Assembly: GCA_963801055.1 (NCBI GenBank)
Contig: CAWDDE010000001.1
Coordinates: forward strand, 806,001-870,000
DNA length: 64,000 bases
Origin: DASUPK01 sp963801055
Lineage (GTDB): Bacteria; Actinomycetota; Thermoleophilia; Solirubrobacterales; 70-9
Direction of reading: 5' to 3'
Below, in pieces: positions 1-7,885 of the stretch (within the stretch, counting starts at the first letter, position 1; each line of letters starts with the position of its first letter). The translations under genes and the position numbers were made by a program. The notes below the pieces were generated by a model. That model was not told the DNA's origin and searched no databases. It saw nothing but the letters and a program-made list of their open reading frames with translations.

Positions 1-1
1 G

Positions 2-1090
2 GACGCGAAGGCGCGCGACCAGGCGCTGCAGGCGGCGGTCAAGCAGATCGAGCAGAACTTCGGGCAGGGCGCGCTGATGAAGCTCGGAGACGTCGGCGCG
101 ATCAACGTGGAGACGATCTCCACCGGCGCGCTGCCCCTGGACATCGCCCTCGGCGTGGGCGGGGTCCCGCGCGGCCGCATCATCGAGATCTTCGGGCCCG
201 AGTCCTCCGGGAAGACGACCCTCGTCTACCACATCGTCGCCGAGGCCCAGGCGCGCGGCGGGGTCTGCGCCTTCGTCGACACCGAGCACGCCATCGACCC
301 CACCTACGCGCGGAAGATCGGCGTCAACACCGACGAGCTGCTGATCTCCCAGCCCGACTACGGCGAGCAGGCGCTCGAGATCGTCGACGTGCTGGTGCGC
401 TCCGGCGCCGTCGACGTGGTCGCGATCGACTCCGTGGCGGCCCTGACCCCGAGGGTGGAGCTCGAGGGCCAGATGGGCGATCAGCACGTAGGCCTGCAGG
501 CCCGTCTGATGTCTCAAGCGCTGCGGAAGCTTGCGGGAAATCTCAATCGCGCTAAGACAATCTGCCTGTTCACAAACCAGATCCGGGAGAAGATCGGGGT
601 GATGTTCGGCTCGCCCGAAACCCAGCCGGGCGGCCGCGCGCTGAAGTTCTATTCGAGCCAGCGCCTCGACATCCGCCGGATCGAGACCCTCAAGGAGGGC
701 ACCGAGGCGGTCGGCAACCGGGTCCGGGTGAAGGTGGTCAAGAACAAGGTCGCGCCCCCGTTCCGCCAGGCCGAGTTCGACATCGAGTACGGCACCGGCA
801 TCTCGAAGGAGGGCGGACTGCTAGACATGGCGCTGGAGCACGACCTGATCCAGAAGTCGGGCTCCTTCTTCTCCTACGGCGAGACGCGGCTCGGCCAGGG
901 CCGCAACAACACCAAGGAGTTCCTGCGCGACAACCCGGAGCTGGCTGCGGAGCTCGAGCGAAAGATCCACGCCAAGCTCGGGATCGGGGAAGAGGCCGAG
1001 ACACGCCCGGAGGCCGAAAAGGAGGCCGATGCGGCGAAGGCGGCCGATGCCGTCAGGGAGGCGAAGAAGCCGGAGAGGAAGGCCGCCTAG
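2..1090 (+). CDS. recA: RecA recombinase, 5' end cut by window
   Basis: RecA forms ATP-dependent filaments on single-stranded DNA, drives strand exchange and stimulates LexA cleavage. The reading frame is open from base 2, and the residues before the first in-window ATG (77) already match the RecA N-terminal helix, so the true start lies upstream. Visible signs are the Walker A motif GPESSGKTT, the VAIDSVAAL strand and the L2 loop region QIREKIGVMFGSPETQPGG. The tail after about residue 300 is rich in Glu, Ala and Lys, as is usual for the variable RecA C-terminus. No intein interrupts it. recX follows after a short gap, the normal actinobacterial pairing. Confidence 0.98.
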   Translation, partial: DAKARDQALQAAVKQIEQNFGQGALMKLGDVGAINVETISTGALPLDIALGVGGVPRGRIIEIFGPESSGKTTLVYHIVAEAQARGGVCAFVDTEHAIDPTYARKIGVNTDELLISQPDYGEQALEIVDVLVRSGAVDVVAIDSVAALTPRVELEGQMGDQHVGLQARLMSQALRKLAGNLNRAKTICLFTNQIREKIGVMFGSPETQPGGRALKFYSSQRLDIRRIETLKEGTEAVGNRVRVKVVKNKVAPPFRQAEFDIEYGTGISKEGGLLDMALEHDLIQKSGSFFSYGETRLGQGRNNTKEFLRDNPELAAELERKIHAKLGIGEEAETRPEAEKEADAAKAADAVREAKKPERKAA

Positions 1091-1128
1091 GCAGCCGGGT
1101 CTTGGGAGGCTCCTGGATCGCTGTTGCC

Positions 1129-1611
1129 ATGCAAGAGCAGGGCAGGAGAGCTCAAGACGACGCCTACAAGCTCGCGCTCAAGGCGCTTCGGTACAAGGAG
1201 CGCACCGAGTCAGAGCTGCGCGACTGGCTCGCCGAGCGCGGGGTGGAGGAGGCGGAGATCGCCGAGGTGATCGCCCTGCTCGCCGAGGCCGGGGCGATCG
1301 ACGACGCGAGCTTTGCCCGCCGCTACGCCGAGGACAAGCGCCAGCTGGCCGGCTGGGGTCCGGATCGGATCGCGAACGCGCTGGAAGCCCGCGGGGTGGA
1401 CAGGGCGCACATCGAGGCCGCCCTCGCCAGCGAGGACGAGAGTTCGCAGCTCGAGCGCGCGATCGCGCTGCTTGGGGACCGCGGGATGCCCTGCGGCGGG
1501 GAGCGAGACCGCGAGCGTGCCCTCCGCCTCCTGGTCAGGCGCGGATATCCCCTCGAGCTGGCATATGAGGCGGTCAGAGGCGCCGAGAGAGCCTCCCACA
1601 AGGCGTCCTGA
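1129..1611 (+). CDS. recX: RecA regulator RecX
   Basis: RecX binds RecA filaments and limits recombinase activity. The protein is all helical with the repeated three-helix pattern of the family: ALKALRYKERTESELRDWL, then DDASFARRYAEDKR, then a C-terminal repeat ending LVRRGYPLELAYEAV. At 160 residues it has normal length. The ATG at 1129 is chosen. An upstream in-frame TTG at 1102 would add nine residues that do not look like family sequence, although GGAGG at 1105-1109 sits rather far from 1129. It directly follows recA and is probably co-transcribed with it. Confidence 0.93.
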   Translation: MQEQGRRAQDDAYKLALKALRYKERTESELRDWLAERGVEEAEIAEVIALLAEAGAIDDASFARRYAEDKRQLAGWGPDRIANALEARGVDRAHIEAALASEDESSQLERAIALLGDRGMPCGGERDRERALRLLVRRGYPLELAYEAVRGAERASHKAS

Positions 1612-1644
1612 GCTCGCGCCTGACGCCTGTCCGCCGTCCCTGGG

Positions 1645-1650
1645 TAGGAT
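1645..1650 (+). promoter_or_regulatory. Putative -10 element, leaderless cupredoxin gene
   Basis: TAGGAT lies nine bases before the ATG at 1660, and no Shine-Dalgarno sequence is present. The spacing fits a leaderless transcript. No clear -35 is visible. Confidence 0.45.
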
Positions 1651-1659
1651 CCGCGCCGG

Positions 1660-2238
1660 ATGGACGGCAACTTCTTCTTCGTCGTCGGGATCGTCCTGGT
1701 GTGTGCCGCGGTCGCGCTGGCGTTCTTCGGCATCCGCGGCAGCGATTCGTTTCCGCCCAGCCGCGCGGTGATGGTCGGCGTGATCGGCCTATTCGCCGCG
1801 GTCGTGGCCACGACCATGGCCTTCGCCATCGTCAAGTCGAACGACGAGCAGAGGGAGCGCAGCGAGAAGCAGGCCGAGGAGGAGCAGCAGGCCCAGGCCG
1901 AGGCGGGCCAGCCGGCCACCTCAGGCGCGCCCGGGATCAGCCTCGCCGTGGACTCCCCGTCCGACGGGTCGCTCGTGTTCCAGCCGAACGGCCTGACCGC
2001 GAAGCCGGGCAACGTCACGATCACCTATGACAACCCCTCGCAGGTCCCACACAGCATCGCCGTGGCGACATCCAACGGCAACGTCCTCGGCGAGGTGCAG
2101 CCCTTCACCGCCGGTAAGGAGTCGGTTGATCTCACCAACCTGGCTGCGGGCAAGTACGTCTTCTACTGCACCGTCCCCGGCCACCGCGAGGCGGGGATGG
2201 AGGGCAACCTGACGGTTCTCGGCGGCCCGACCCCGTAG
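1660..2238 (+). CDS. Membrane-anchored cupredoxin (plastocyanin-like)
   Basis: The protein has two transmembrane helices (about residues 5-24 and 37-60), a Glu/Gln-rich linker (about 63-85) and a C-terminal cupredoxin domain. The type 1 copper ligands are visible: His in QVPHSIAV, and Cys, His and Met in FYCTVPGHREAGMEG. This is the plastocyanin/azurin-like His-Cys-His-Met set. It should carry electrons on the outer face of the membrane. Its partner is unknown, since no oxidase genes are nearby. The ATG at 1660 is preceded by a -10-like TAGGAT. Confidence 0.85.
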   Translation: MDGNFFFVVGIVLVCAAVALAFFGIRGSDSFPPSRAVMVGVIGLFAAVVATTMAFAIVKSNDEQRERSEKQAEEEQQAQAEAGQPATSGAPGISLAVDSPSDGSLVFQPNGLTAKPGNVTITYDNPSQVPHSIAVATSNGNVLGEVQPFTAGKESVDLTNLAAGKYVFYCTVPGHREAGMEGNLTVLGGPTP

Positions 2239-2348
2239 CCCAGCGCCGTCCAACTGGCGGCCCCGGCGCTACATTTGATTCGAGGGCGCTCCGATGACGC
2301 AAGGGCGCGCGACAGCGCGACCCGTGAGATGTCGAAGGAGCGACCCGT

Positions 2349-3677
2349 TTGATCATGGAGCGCCGCTACCACGTCACAACATTCGGGTGCCAGATGAACG
2401 AGCACGACTCCGAGCGGATGAAGGGGATGCTCGACTCTCTCGGTTACGTCGAGTCGGAGGACCGCGACGGCGCGGACCTGATCCTCTTCAACACCTGCTC
2501 GATCCGGGAGTCGGCGGACAATCGCTTCATCGCCCACCTCGGCGAGGCGAAGCGCCTCAAGTCGGAGGACCCCGCCCGTGTCGTGGGCGTGGGCGGCTGC
2601 TGGGCCCAGTCGGTGAAGGACGAGGTCTTCCGCCGCTTCCCGTTCGTCGACGTCGCCTTCGGCCCGGGGCAGATCCACCGGCTGGCGGAGTTTCTGACCT
2701 CGGACTCGCTCACCGCCCAGGGCTACTTCGAGTTCGAGGACGTCTCCGGTCACCTGCCGATGAAGCGCGGGCGCGAGTTCCAGGCCTGGGTCCAGATCTC
2801 CCAGGGATGCAACTGCGTCTGCTCGTACTGCATCGTGCCCTCGGTGCGAGGGCGCGAGGTGAGCCGCGATCCGGACGAGCTGCTCGCCGAGGTCGAGCGC
2901 CTCGCGGCGGACGGGGTCCGCGAGGTGACGCTGCTCGGCCAGAACGTGAACAGCTACGGGCGGGACCTCCCCAAGGGGAGCCGGATCGGCTTCGCCGAAC
3001 TGCTCGGGCGTGTCGACGCGATCCCGGGGATCGACCGGATCCGCTACACGAGTCCCCACCCCAAGGACATGCGCGAGGAGGTGATCAGGGCGCACGTCGA
3101 CCTCGATTCACTCTGTGAGCACATCCACCTGCCGCTCCAGTCAGGGTCGAGCCCGGTGCTCAAGCGGATGCGACGCACCTACAACCGCGAGCGCTACATG
3201 GACCGCGTCGCGCTGATCCGGGAGCACGTCCCCGACTGTGCGATCACGACCGACATCATCGTCGGCTTCCCGGGCGAGACGGACGAGGATTTCGAGGAGA
3301 CGCTCGAGGTCGTCGACGAGGTCGGTTACGACGGCGCCTTCACCTTCATCTTCTCGCCGCGGCGGGGAACCGAGGCGGCCGAGCTCGACGATCAGCTGCC
3401 GCACGCGACCAAGCGCGAGCGGATGGAGCGCCTGGTGGCACTCGTGCAGCGGAGGGCGCATGAGCGGGCCGAGCGCTTCGTCGGCCGGACGATGGAGGTC
3501 CTGGTCGAGGGGCCGAGCCGTACCGACCCGACCCGCCTTCGCGGTCGCACCCGGCACAACAAGACTGTCAACTTCGACGGCACCGGTGCCCCGGGCGAAC
3601 TGGTCGAGGTCGAGGTCAGCGGCGCAACCTCGACGACGCTGAGCGGAACCGAGCGGCTCCTGAGCCGCGCGGCCTGA
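2349..3677 (+). CDS. miaB: tRNA-2-methylthio-N6-dimethylallyladenosine synthase MiaB
   Basis: MiaB is a radical SAM methylthiotransferase that adds the 2-methylthio group to i6A37 in tRNAs reading UNN codons. The N-terminal UPF0004 domain carries the auxiliary cluster cysteines (TFGCQMNEHDSE, NTCSIRE, GGCWAQ). The radical SAM CxxxCxxC is in GCNCVCSYC, and a TRAM domain closes the protein. The 442-residue length is normal. The TTG at 2349 is preferred because AGGAG (2336-2340) lies eight bases upstream. An ATG two codons later is the alternative. miaA follows, so both steps of A37 modification are together. Confidence 0.97.
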   Translation: MIMERRYHVTTFGCQMNEHDSERMKGMLDSLGYVESEDRDGADLILFNTCSIRESADNRFIAHLGEAKRLKSEDPARVVGVGGCWAQSVKDEVFRRFPFVDVAFGPGQIHRLAEFLTSDSLTAQGYFEFEDVSGHLPMKRGREFQAWVQISQGCNCVCSYCIVPSVRGREVSRDPDELLAEVERLAADGVREVTLLGQNVNSYGRDLPKGSRIGFAELLGRVDAIPGIDRIRYTSPHPKDMREEVIRAHVDLDSLCEHIHLPLQSGSSPVLKRMRRTYNRERYMDRVALIREHVPDCAITTDIIVGFPGETDEDFEETLEVVDEVGYDGAFTFIFSPRRGTEAAELDDQLPHATKRERMERLVALVQRRAHERAERFVGRTMEVLVEGPSRTDPTRLRGRTRHNKTVNFDGTGAPGELVEVEVSGATSTTLSGTERLLSRAA

Positions 3678-3699
3678 GCCGCCTCGCGGAGGCACCCTG

Positions 3700-4596
3700 A
3701 TGCAGGTCCTCGCGCTGTTCGGCCCGACGGCCGTCGGCAAGACAGGGGTGGCGATCGCGGTAGCCGAACGCCTCCGAGAGCGCGGGGAGGACCCCGTGGC
3801 GGTGAACTGCGACTCGATCCAGGTCTACCGCGGGCTCGAGGTGCTGAGCGCCGCGGCCGACGTGGCGCAGCAAAGGCAGCTCGAACATCGGCTGCTCTCC
3901 TTCGTCGATCCAAGCGAGGAGTTCAGCGCCGGCCGCTACGCCGAGCTCGCGCACGCCGAGATCGACTCACTGCTTGCGGATGGCCGGGTTCCGATCGTGG
4001 TCGGCGGCACCGGCCTCTATCTGCGAGCCGCCCTGGCGGACCTCGACCTGCGTCCGCCCGTTCCCGAGGAGATCCGCGAGGAGGTGGAGCAGGAGCTCTC
4101 CGAGCGCGGCCCGGGGGCCCTCCACGCCGAGCTCGCCCCGGAGCTCGTCGCGGCGGTCGATCCGAACGACCGCAAGCGGATCGCGCGGCTCACCGAGCTG
4201 ACCCGTGCCGGCATCGAGCCCGCCCCCGGCGCCGATGGCCTGTGGACCGCCGAGCTTCGCCACCCGACGCTCCTTGTCGGCCTGGCAATGGCCCGCGGCG
4301 AGCTCGGCGAGCGGATCGACGCCAGGGTGGACGAGATGGTCGCCTCGGCGGCGGCCGACGAGGCAAGGCGGGCGGCGGCTGCGGGCGCCTCGCGGACGGC
4401 GCGGGCCGCGCTCGGCTTCGATGAGCTCCTGGTGGGTGATCGACGCGGGATGAAGCGCGCGCACCGCCACTACGCGCGCCGCCAGCTCACCTGGATGCGC
4501 CGGATGGAGGACGTGGTCGTGATCGACAGGACGGGCCGGGATGACGCCGAGGTGGCGGAGGAGATCCTCGGGCTGCTGGATCGGGCCCGGGGGTGA
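3700..4596 (+). CDS. miaA: tRNA dimethylallyltransferase MiaA
   Basis: MiaA transfers a dimethylallyl group to N6 of A37 in tRNA, making the substrate of MiaB encoded just upstream. It has the P-loop GPTAVGKT near the N-terminus, the DSIQVYRGLE substrate motif and VGGTGLYLRAAL. The C-terminal half contains the tRNA-binding Arg-rich segment RHYARRQLTWMRR. The 298-residue length is normal. The ATG at 3700 starts 22 bases after miaB and follows GGAGG at 3688-3692. Confidence 0.97.
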   Translation: MQVLALFGPTAVGKTGVAIAVAERLRERGEDPVAVNCDSIQVYRGLEVLSAAADVAQQRQLEHRLLSFVDPSEEFSAGRYAELAHAEIDSLLADGRVPIVVGGTGLYLRAALADLDLRPPVPEEIREEVEQELSERGPGALHAELAPELVAAVDPNDRKRIARLTELTRAGIEPAPGADGLWTAELRHPTLLVGLAMARGELGERIDARVDEMVASAAADEARRAAAAGASRTARAALGFDELLVGDRRGMKRAHRHYARRQLTWMRRMEDVVVIDRTGRDDAEVAEEILGLLDRARG

Positions 4597-4606
4597 TACT
4601 GCCCCG

Positions 4607-4729
4607 GTGACCACCGACAGCGCCGCCCAGCGCAACATCGAGCTCATCAGAGGCGTCGGGCTCCTCTCGAGCACCCGGTACTTCCTCGACGGCGATGCCG
4701 CAGGGGCGGCCGCAAGGGGTGCTACGTGA
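4607..4729 (+). CDS. Possible 40-residue ORF overlapping dapF start
   Basis: A GTG-initiated frame runs from just after miaA and ends TGA in a four-base GTGA overlap with the dapF start, the arrangement used for translational coupling in this genome. The N-terminal part (QRNIELIRGV) faintly recalls the start of SnoaL/NTF2-like proteins, but far too little is present for such a fold. It could be a small coupled leader peptide, a remnant or chance. No function is assigned. Confidence 0.25.
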   Translation: MTTDSAAQRNIELIRGVGLLSSTRYFLDGDAAGAAARGAT

Positions 4730-5568
4730 AGTTCGAGAAGTGGACCGCGCTCGGCAACGACTATCTGATCGTCGAGGCCGCGGCGCTGCCCTGGGCGCCG
4801 AACCCGGAGAGAGTGAGGCGGCTCTGCGATCGGCACTTCGGGGTGGGATCCGACGGTCTCCTGCTGCTTGCGCCGGTCGAGGACCCGGCGTACGTGGCGG
4901 AGCTGCGGATCTTCAACCCCGACGGCTCCGAGGCCGAGCTGTCCGGGAACGGCGCCCGGGAGGCAGTCCTCTACCTGCGGCGCTCGGGCTGGACCGATGC
5001 GGATGAGTTCACGATCCTGACCAAGGCCGGGCCGATCAGCCCGACGATCCGCTCGGAGCGCGAGGTAACGCTGGAGATGGGGCCCGCCAGCACGACCTCC
5101 GCCGACTACCCATCCGGCACCGAGGACGGGCGAGGAGAGGTCGTGGCCAACGGGCGATCCTGGCCGTTCCAGCACGTCTCGATCGGGAACCCCCAGTGCG
5201 CGATCGACGTCGGCGCGGAGCTCGAGTCGCTCGATCTGGCAGCGATCGGCCCAGAGATCGAGAACAGCCCCCTGTTTCCGAACCGAACGAACGTCAGCTT
5301 CTACCGCACCGAAGGCGATCGAATCCGCGCTCGGATCTTCGAGCGCGGGGTGGGGGAGACCCTCTCCTCCGGCACCGGGGCGTCCGGCGCGGCGGTGGCG
5401 GCGCACCTGGCGGGAGCGCCGGCGAAGCTCGTGCTCGTGCTCGACGGAGGGGAGCTGGAGGTAGAGATGGGGGAGGACCTCGCGGTGCGGCTCACCGGTT
5501 GGGCCGAGCCGATCTACGCCGGCGAGCTCTCGCCGCAGCTGCTGCGGACGCTCGAGGGGCTCGGCTAG
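4726..5568 (+). CDS. dapF: DapF-like protein with Ser/Ser in place of the catalytic Cys pair
   Basis: Overall length (280) and landmarks match diaminopimelate epimerase: FEKWTALGNDYLIVE, the HFGVGSDG loop, FNPDGSEAE, SIGNPQCAI and ERGVGETLSSGTGASG. In characterised DapF enzymes the two acid/base residues are cysteines (Cys73 before GNGAR, and the Cys of the ACGSGA motif). Here both are serine: residue 73 (TCC at 4942-4944) and residue 215 (TCC at 5368-5370). The fold is certain, but normal epimerase activity is doubtful. The start is GTG 4726 with AAGGGG upstream. The LL-DAP aminotransferase follows, so a role around DAP or lysine metabolism is likely. Confidence 0.85.
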   Translation: MKFEKWTALGNDYLIVEAAALPWAPNPERVRRLCDRHFGVGSDGLLLLAPVEDPAYVAELRIFNPDGSEAELSGNGAREAVLYLRRSGWTDADEFTILTKAGPISPTIRSEREVTLEMGPASTTSADYPSGTEDGRGEVVANGRSWPFQHVSIGNPQCAIDVGAELESLDLAAIGPEIENSPLFPNRTNVSFYRTEGDRIRARIFERGVGETLSSGTGASGAAVAAHLAGAPAKLVLVLDGGELEVEMGEDLAVRLTGWAEPIYAGELSPQLLRTLEGLG

Positions 5569-5598
5569 GCGCCGGGCGCGCGGCCCCGGCATTCCACC

Positions 5599-5604
5599 TA
5601 GTCT
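5599..5604 (+). promoter_or_regulatory. Putative -10 element, dapL
   Basis: TAGTCT is ten bases before the ATG at 5615, and there is no Shine-Dalgarno sequence between them. It is consistent with a leaderless start and suggests dapL has its own promoter despite following dapF by only 46 bases. Confidence 0.4.
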
Positions 5605-5614
5605 TTCCGGCTCG

Positions 5615-6808
5615 ATGGCAGTCCCTGCGAAGAAGAGGGGCCTGGCGGCCCCGTCCGAGCGGCTAGAGGCGATTCCGCCCTACATGTTCGCCGAGCTCGA
5701 GCGCAGGATCGAGGCGAAGCGCGACGAGGGCATCGACGTGATCAGCCTGGGCATCGGCGATCCTGACACCCCCACCTACCGCTACATCGTCGAGGCGATG
5801 CGGGAGGCCGTCGGCGACCCCGAGGCGCAGAAGTACCCGAGCAACCGAGGGCGGCCGGAGTTCCGCCGGGCCTTCGCCGACTTCTATCTGCAGCGCTTCG
5901 GCGTCGAGATCGATCCAGTCACCCAGGTGATCCCGGCGATCGGCGCCAAGGAGTGCATCTACCACCTCTGCTTCGCTTTCCTCGACCCGGGCGACGTCGC
6001 CCTCGCCTCGGACCCAGGGTATCCCGTGTACACGGGCGGGCCGATCCTGGCGGGCGCCGAGGCGCATCTGCTGCCGCTCCGCCCCGATCTCGATTTCGCC
6101 CCCGACCTGGACGCAATTCCCGAGGCGAAGCTCGAGGCCGCGCGGCTCCTCTTCATCAATTACCCGAACAACCCCACCGGAGCGGTCGCGCCCGAGGGGT
6201 TCTTCGAGCGGGTCGTGGAGCTCGCCCGCCGTCACGAGATCCTCGTCGTCCACGACAACGCCTACTCCGAGACCACCTACGACGGCTACGTCGCGCCGAG
6301 TTTCCTCGCAACACCCGGAGCGAAGGAGGTCGGGGTCGAGGTCTTCTCGCTCTCCAAGGGCTACAACATGACCGGCTGGCGCTGCGCCGCCATCCTCGGC
6401 AACGCCGAGGCGATCAAGACCTACTGGCGGCTGAAGACCAACGTCGACTCCGGGCTGTTTGAGGCGGTGCAGTTAGCGGGGGCGGCGGCCCTGAGAGGGC
6501 CGCGCAAGCAGATCGAGGAGATGTGCCGAATCTACGAGCGGCGCCGGAACCTGGTGGTGGACGCCCTGCGCGACATCGGCGTCGAGGTGGAGTCCCCAAG
6601 GGGCACGATCTACATCTGGGCTCCAGTGCCGGACGGCCACACCTCGACCTCTTTCGCCGAGATGGTCCTCGAGGAAGCCGCGGTGGTGGTCTCGCCGGGA
6701 TCGATGTACGGCCCGAGCGGGGAGGGCTTCTTCCGGATCTCCCTGACGACTCCCGACGAGCTGCTCACCGAGGCAGTCAAGCGGCTTCGGGTTCATTTGA
6801 CGCCCTAA
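5615..6808 (+). CDS. dapL: LL-diaminopimelate aminotransferase (class I/II)
   Basis: This is a fold-type I PLP aminotransferase. The PLP lysine is Lys248 in SLSKGYNMTGWR, with INYPNNPTGA and the VVHDNAYSE aspartate in their usual places. The N-terminus (PPYMFAELERRIEAKRDEGIDVISLGIGDPD) is typical of DapL-like enzymes, which convert tetrahydrodipicolinate directly to LL-DAP with glutamate. The position beside the DapF-like gene supports this over other family I aminotransferases. Substrate specificity cannot be proven from sequence alone. Confidence 0.8.
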   Translation: MAVPAKKRGLAAPSERLEAIPPYMFAELERRIEAKRDEGIDVISLGIGDPDTPTYRYIVEAMREAVGDPEAQKYPSNRGRPEFRRAFADFYLQRFGVEIDPVTQVIPAIGAKECIYHLCFAFLDPGDVALASDPGYPVYTGGPILAGAEAHLLPLRPDLDFAPDLDAIPEAKLEAARLLFINYPNNPTGAVAPEGFFERVVELARRHEILVVHDNAYSETTYDGYVAPSFLATPGAKEVGVEVFSLSKGYNMTGWRCAAILGNAEAIKTYWRLKTNVDSGLFEAVQLAGAAALRGPRKQIEEMCRIYERRRNLVVDALRDIGVEVESPRGTIYIWAPVPDGHTSTSFAEMVLEEAAVVVSPGSMYGPSGEGFFRISLTTPDELLTEAVKRLRVHLTP

Positions 6809-6951
6809 CGGGCATCACCGGGGAACCGGCGCGAAACGGGCCACGAGTCCGTAGCGTTGGGTTTTCGGACGGGCCCCCGGGAGGGGGGCGAATCGGCCTT
6901 TATCGGCCACTCAGCTAAAGGCGCCACCCTGGTGCGCCGAACTTCCACCCA
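6809..6951 (+). other. Intergenic region with start-proximal hairpin
   Basis: This 143-base gap between dapL and the transporter contains a GC-rich block followed by ATCGGCCTTTATCGGCC and, about 20 bases before the ATG, an imperfect hairpin (GGCGCCACC...GGTGCGCC, about 6914-6932). No known riboswitch core could be recognised. The hairpin may terminate dapL or shield the transporter start. Confidence 0.3.
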
Positions 6952-7839
6952 ATGAGCGAAATCGGACTGATACTGGCCCTCGGCTGTGCCGTCTTCTCCG
7001 GCGTGGCCCTGCTCTGCAAGCACCGCGGCGCCGTTGCCGCACCGGACGTCGCGATGCGCAGCCCGCTGCGCAGCGCGGCGGCTCTGTTTCGCTCGCGTTG
7101 GTGGGCCATCGGCTTTTTGCTCGCCACCCTCGGTTGGGGGTTGCACGTGGCTGCCCTCTCGATGGCCCCTCTTTCCCTCGTCCAGGCGGTGATCGCCGGC
7201 GGGCTGGCGCTGCTGGCCGTCCCGGCGCGCCGTTGGTTCGGGCTCTCGGTCGGGAGGCGGGATCTGATCGGGCTCGGTCTCTGCGCCGCGGGACTCAGCT
7301 TCCTCGCGCTGACCGCCGGACACGGGCACGCGAACGGCGCCTTCACCGGCTCGACCATGCTCGCCTTCGAAGGCGGAACGCTCGCGCTCGTGGGCATGCT
7401 TTTGGTCGCCTCCGCTCATCGGCGGCTCGTCAGCCGGGGGTGGGTCCTGCTCGCCGTCGCCGCGGGAACGTCGATCGGCGTCTCCGACGTCGCGATCAAG
7501 GCGCTCGCCGTGACCGTGCCCAGCTCGCCGCTCAGCGTGATCAGCCCCTGGACCGCGATGGCCATCGTCGGAGGGATCGGGGGCTTCCTCGCGCTCGCCC
7601 GCGGACTGCAGCTGGGAGAGCCGGTGGCCGTGATCGTGGCCTTTTCCGCAAGCGCCACCCTTGCTGCGATCACGGGTGGAATCGTCGTCTTCGGCGATCC
7701 GCTCGGCTCGGATGCCCTCGACGTGATCGGGCGCTCATTGGCATTCGTCGCCGTCATCGCCGCGGCCGCCTTGCTGCCTCTGGTGCCTGAGCGAGCCATC
7801 GAGGCCCGCGTGACGCCCCAGCCTGCCGCCGGATCCTGA
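6952..7839 (+). CDS. DMT/NIPA-like membrane transporter
   Basis: The protein is hydrophobic throughout, with about nine to ten predicted membrane helices over 295 residues and two repeated halves, the EamA/DMT superfamily layout. The first half ends near residue 90 with ALLAVPARRWFG, and the second begins near 125. MAPLSLVQAVIAGGLALLAVP is similar to the corresponding helix of NIPA/DMT proteins. The substrate cannot be predicted. It starts at ATG 6952 and stands alone between dapL and hflX. Confidence 0.7.
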   Translation: MSEIGLILALGCAVFSGVALLCKHRGAVAAPDVAMRSPLRSAAALFRSRWWAIGFLLATLGWGLHVAALSMAPLSLVQAVIAGGLALLAVPARRWFGLSVGRRDLIGLGLCAAGLSFLALTAGHGHANGAFTGSTMLAFEGGTLALVGMLLVASAHRRLVSRGWVLLAVAAGTSIGVSDVAIKALAVTVPSSPLSVISPWTAMAIVGGIGGFLALARGLQLGEPVAVIVAFSASATLAAITGGIVVFGDPLGSDALDVIGRSLAFVAVIAAAALLPLVPERAIEARVTPQPAAGS

Positions 7840-7872
7840 CGGCTGCTCGCCTGCGACCACCCGCGCTGCCCC

Positions 7873-7878
7873 TACCAT
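7873..7878 (+). promoter_or_regulatory. Putative -10 element, hflX
   Basis: TACCAT ends seven bases before the GTG at 7886. No ribosome binding site intervenes, so a leaderless mRNA is likely. Confidence 0.45.
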
Positions 7879-7885
7879 CCGGGGA

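Noticed and set aside
77..1090. Intein or in-frame insertion in RecA
   Set aside because: RecA inteins occur in some actinobacteria, but the conserved motifs are continuous here.
3967..5592. Long minus-strand ORF (541 codons) opposite miaA and dapF
   Set aside because: It is antisense to two well-supported genes, rich in Arg/Pro/Gly with no domain pattern, as expected for high-GC mirror frames.
6850..6951. Possible riboswitch before the DMT transporter
   Set aside because: GGGCGAATCGG recalls a c-di-AMP aptamer piece, but the other conserved blocks are missing.
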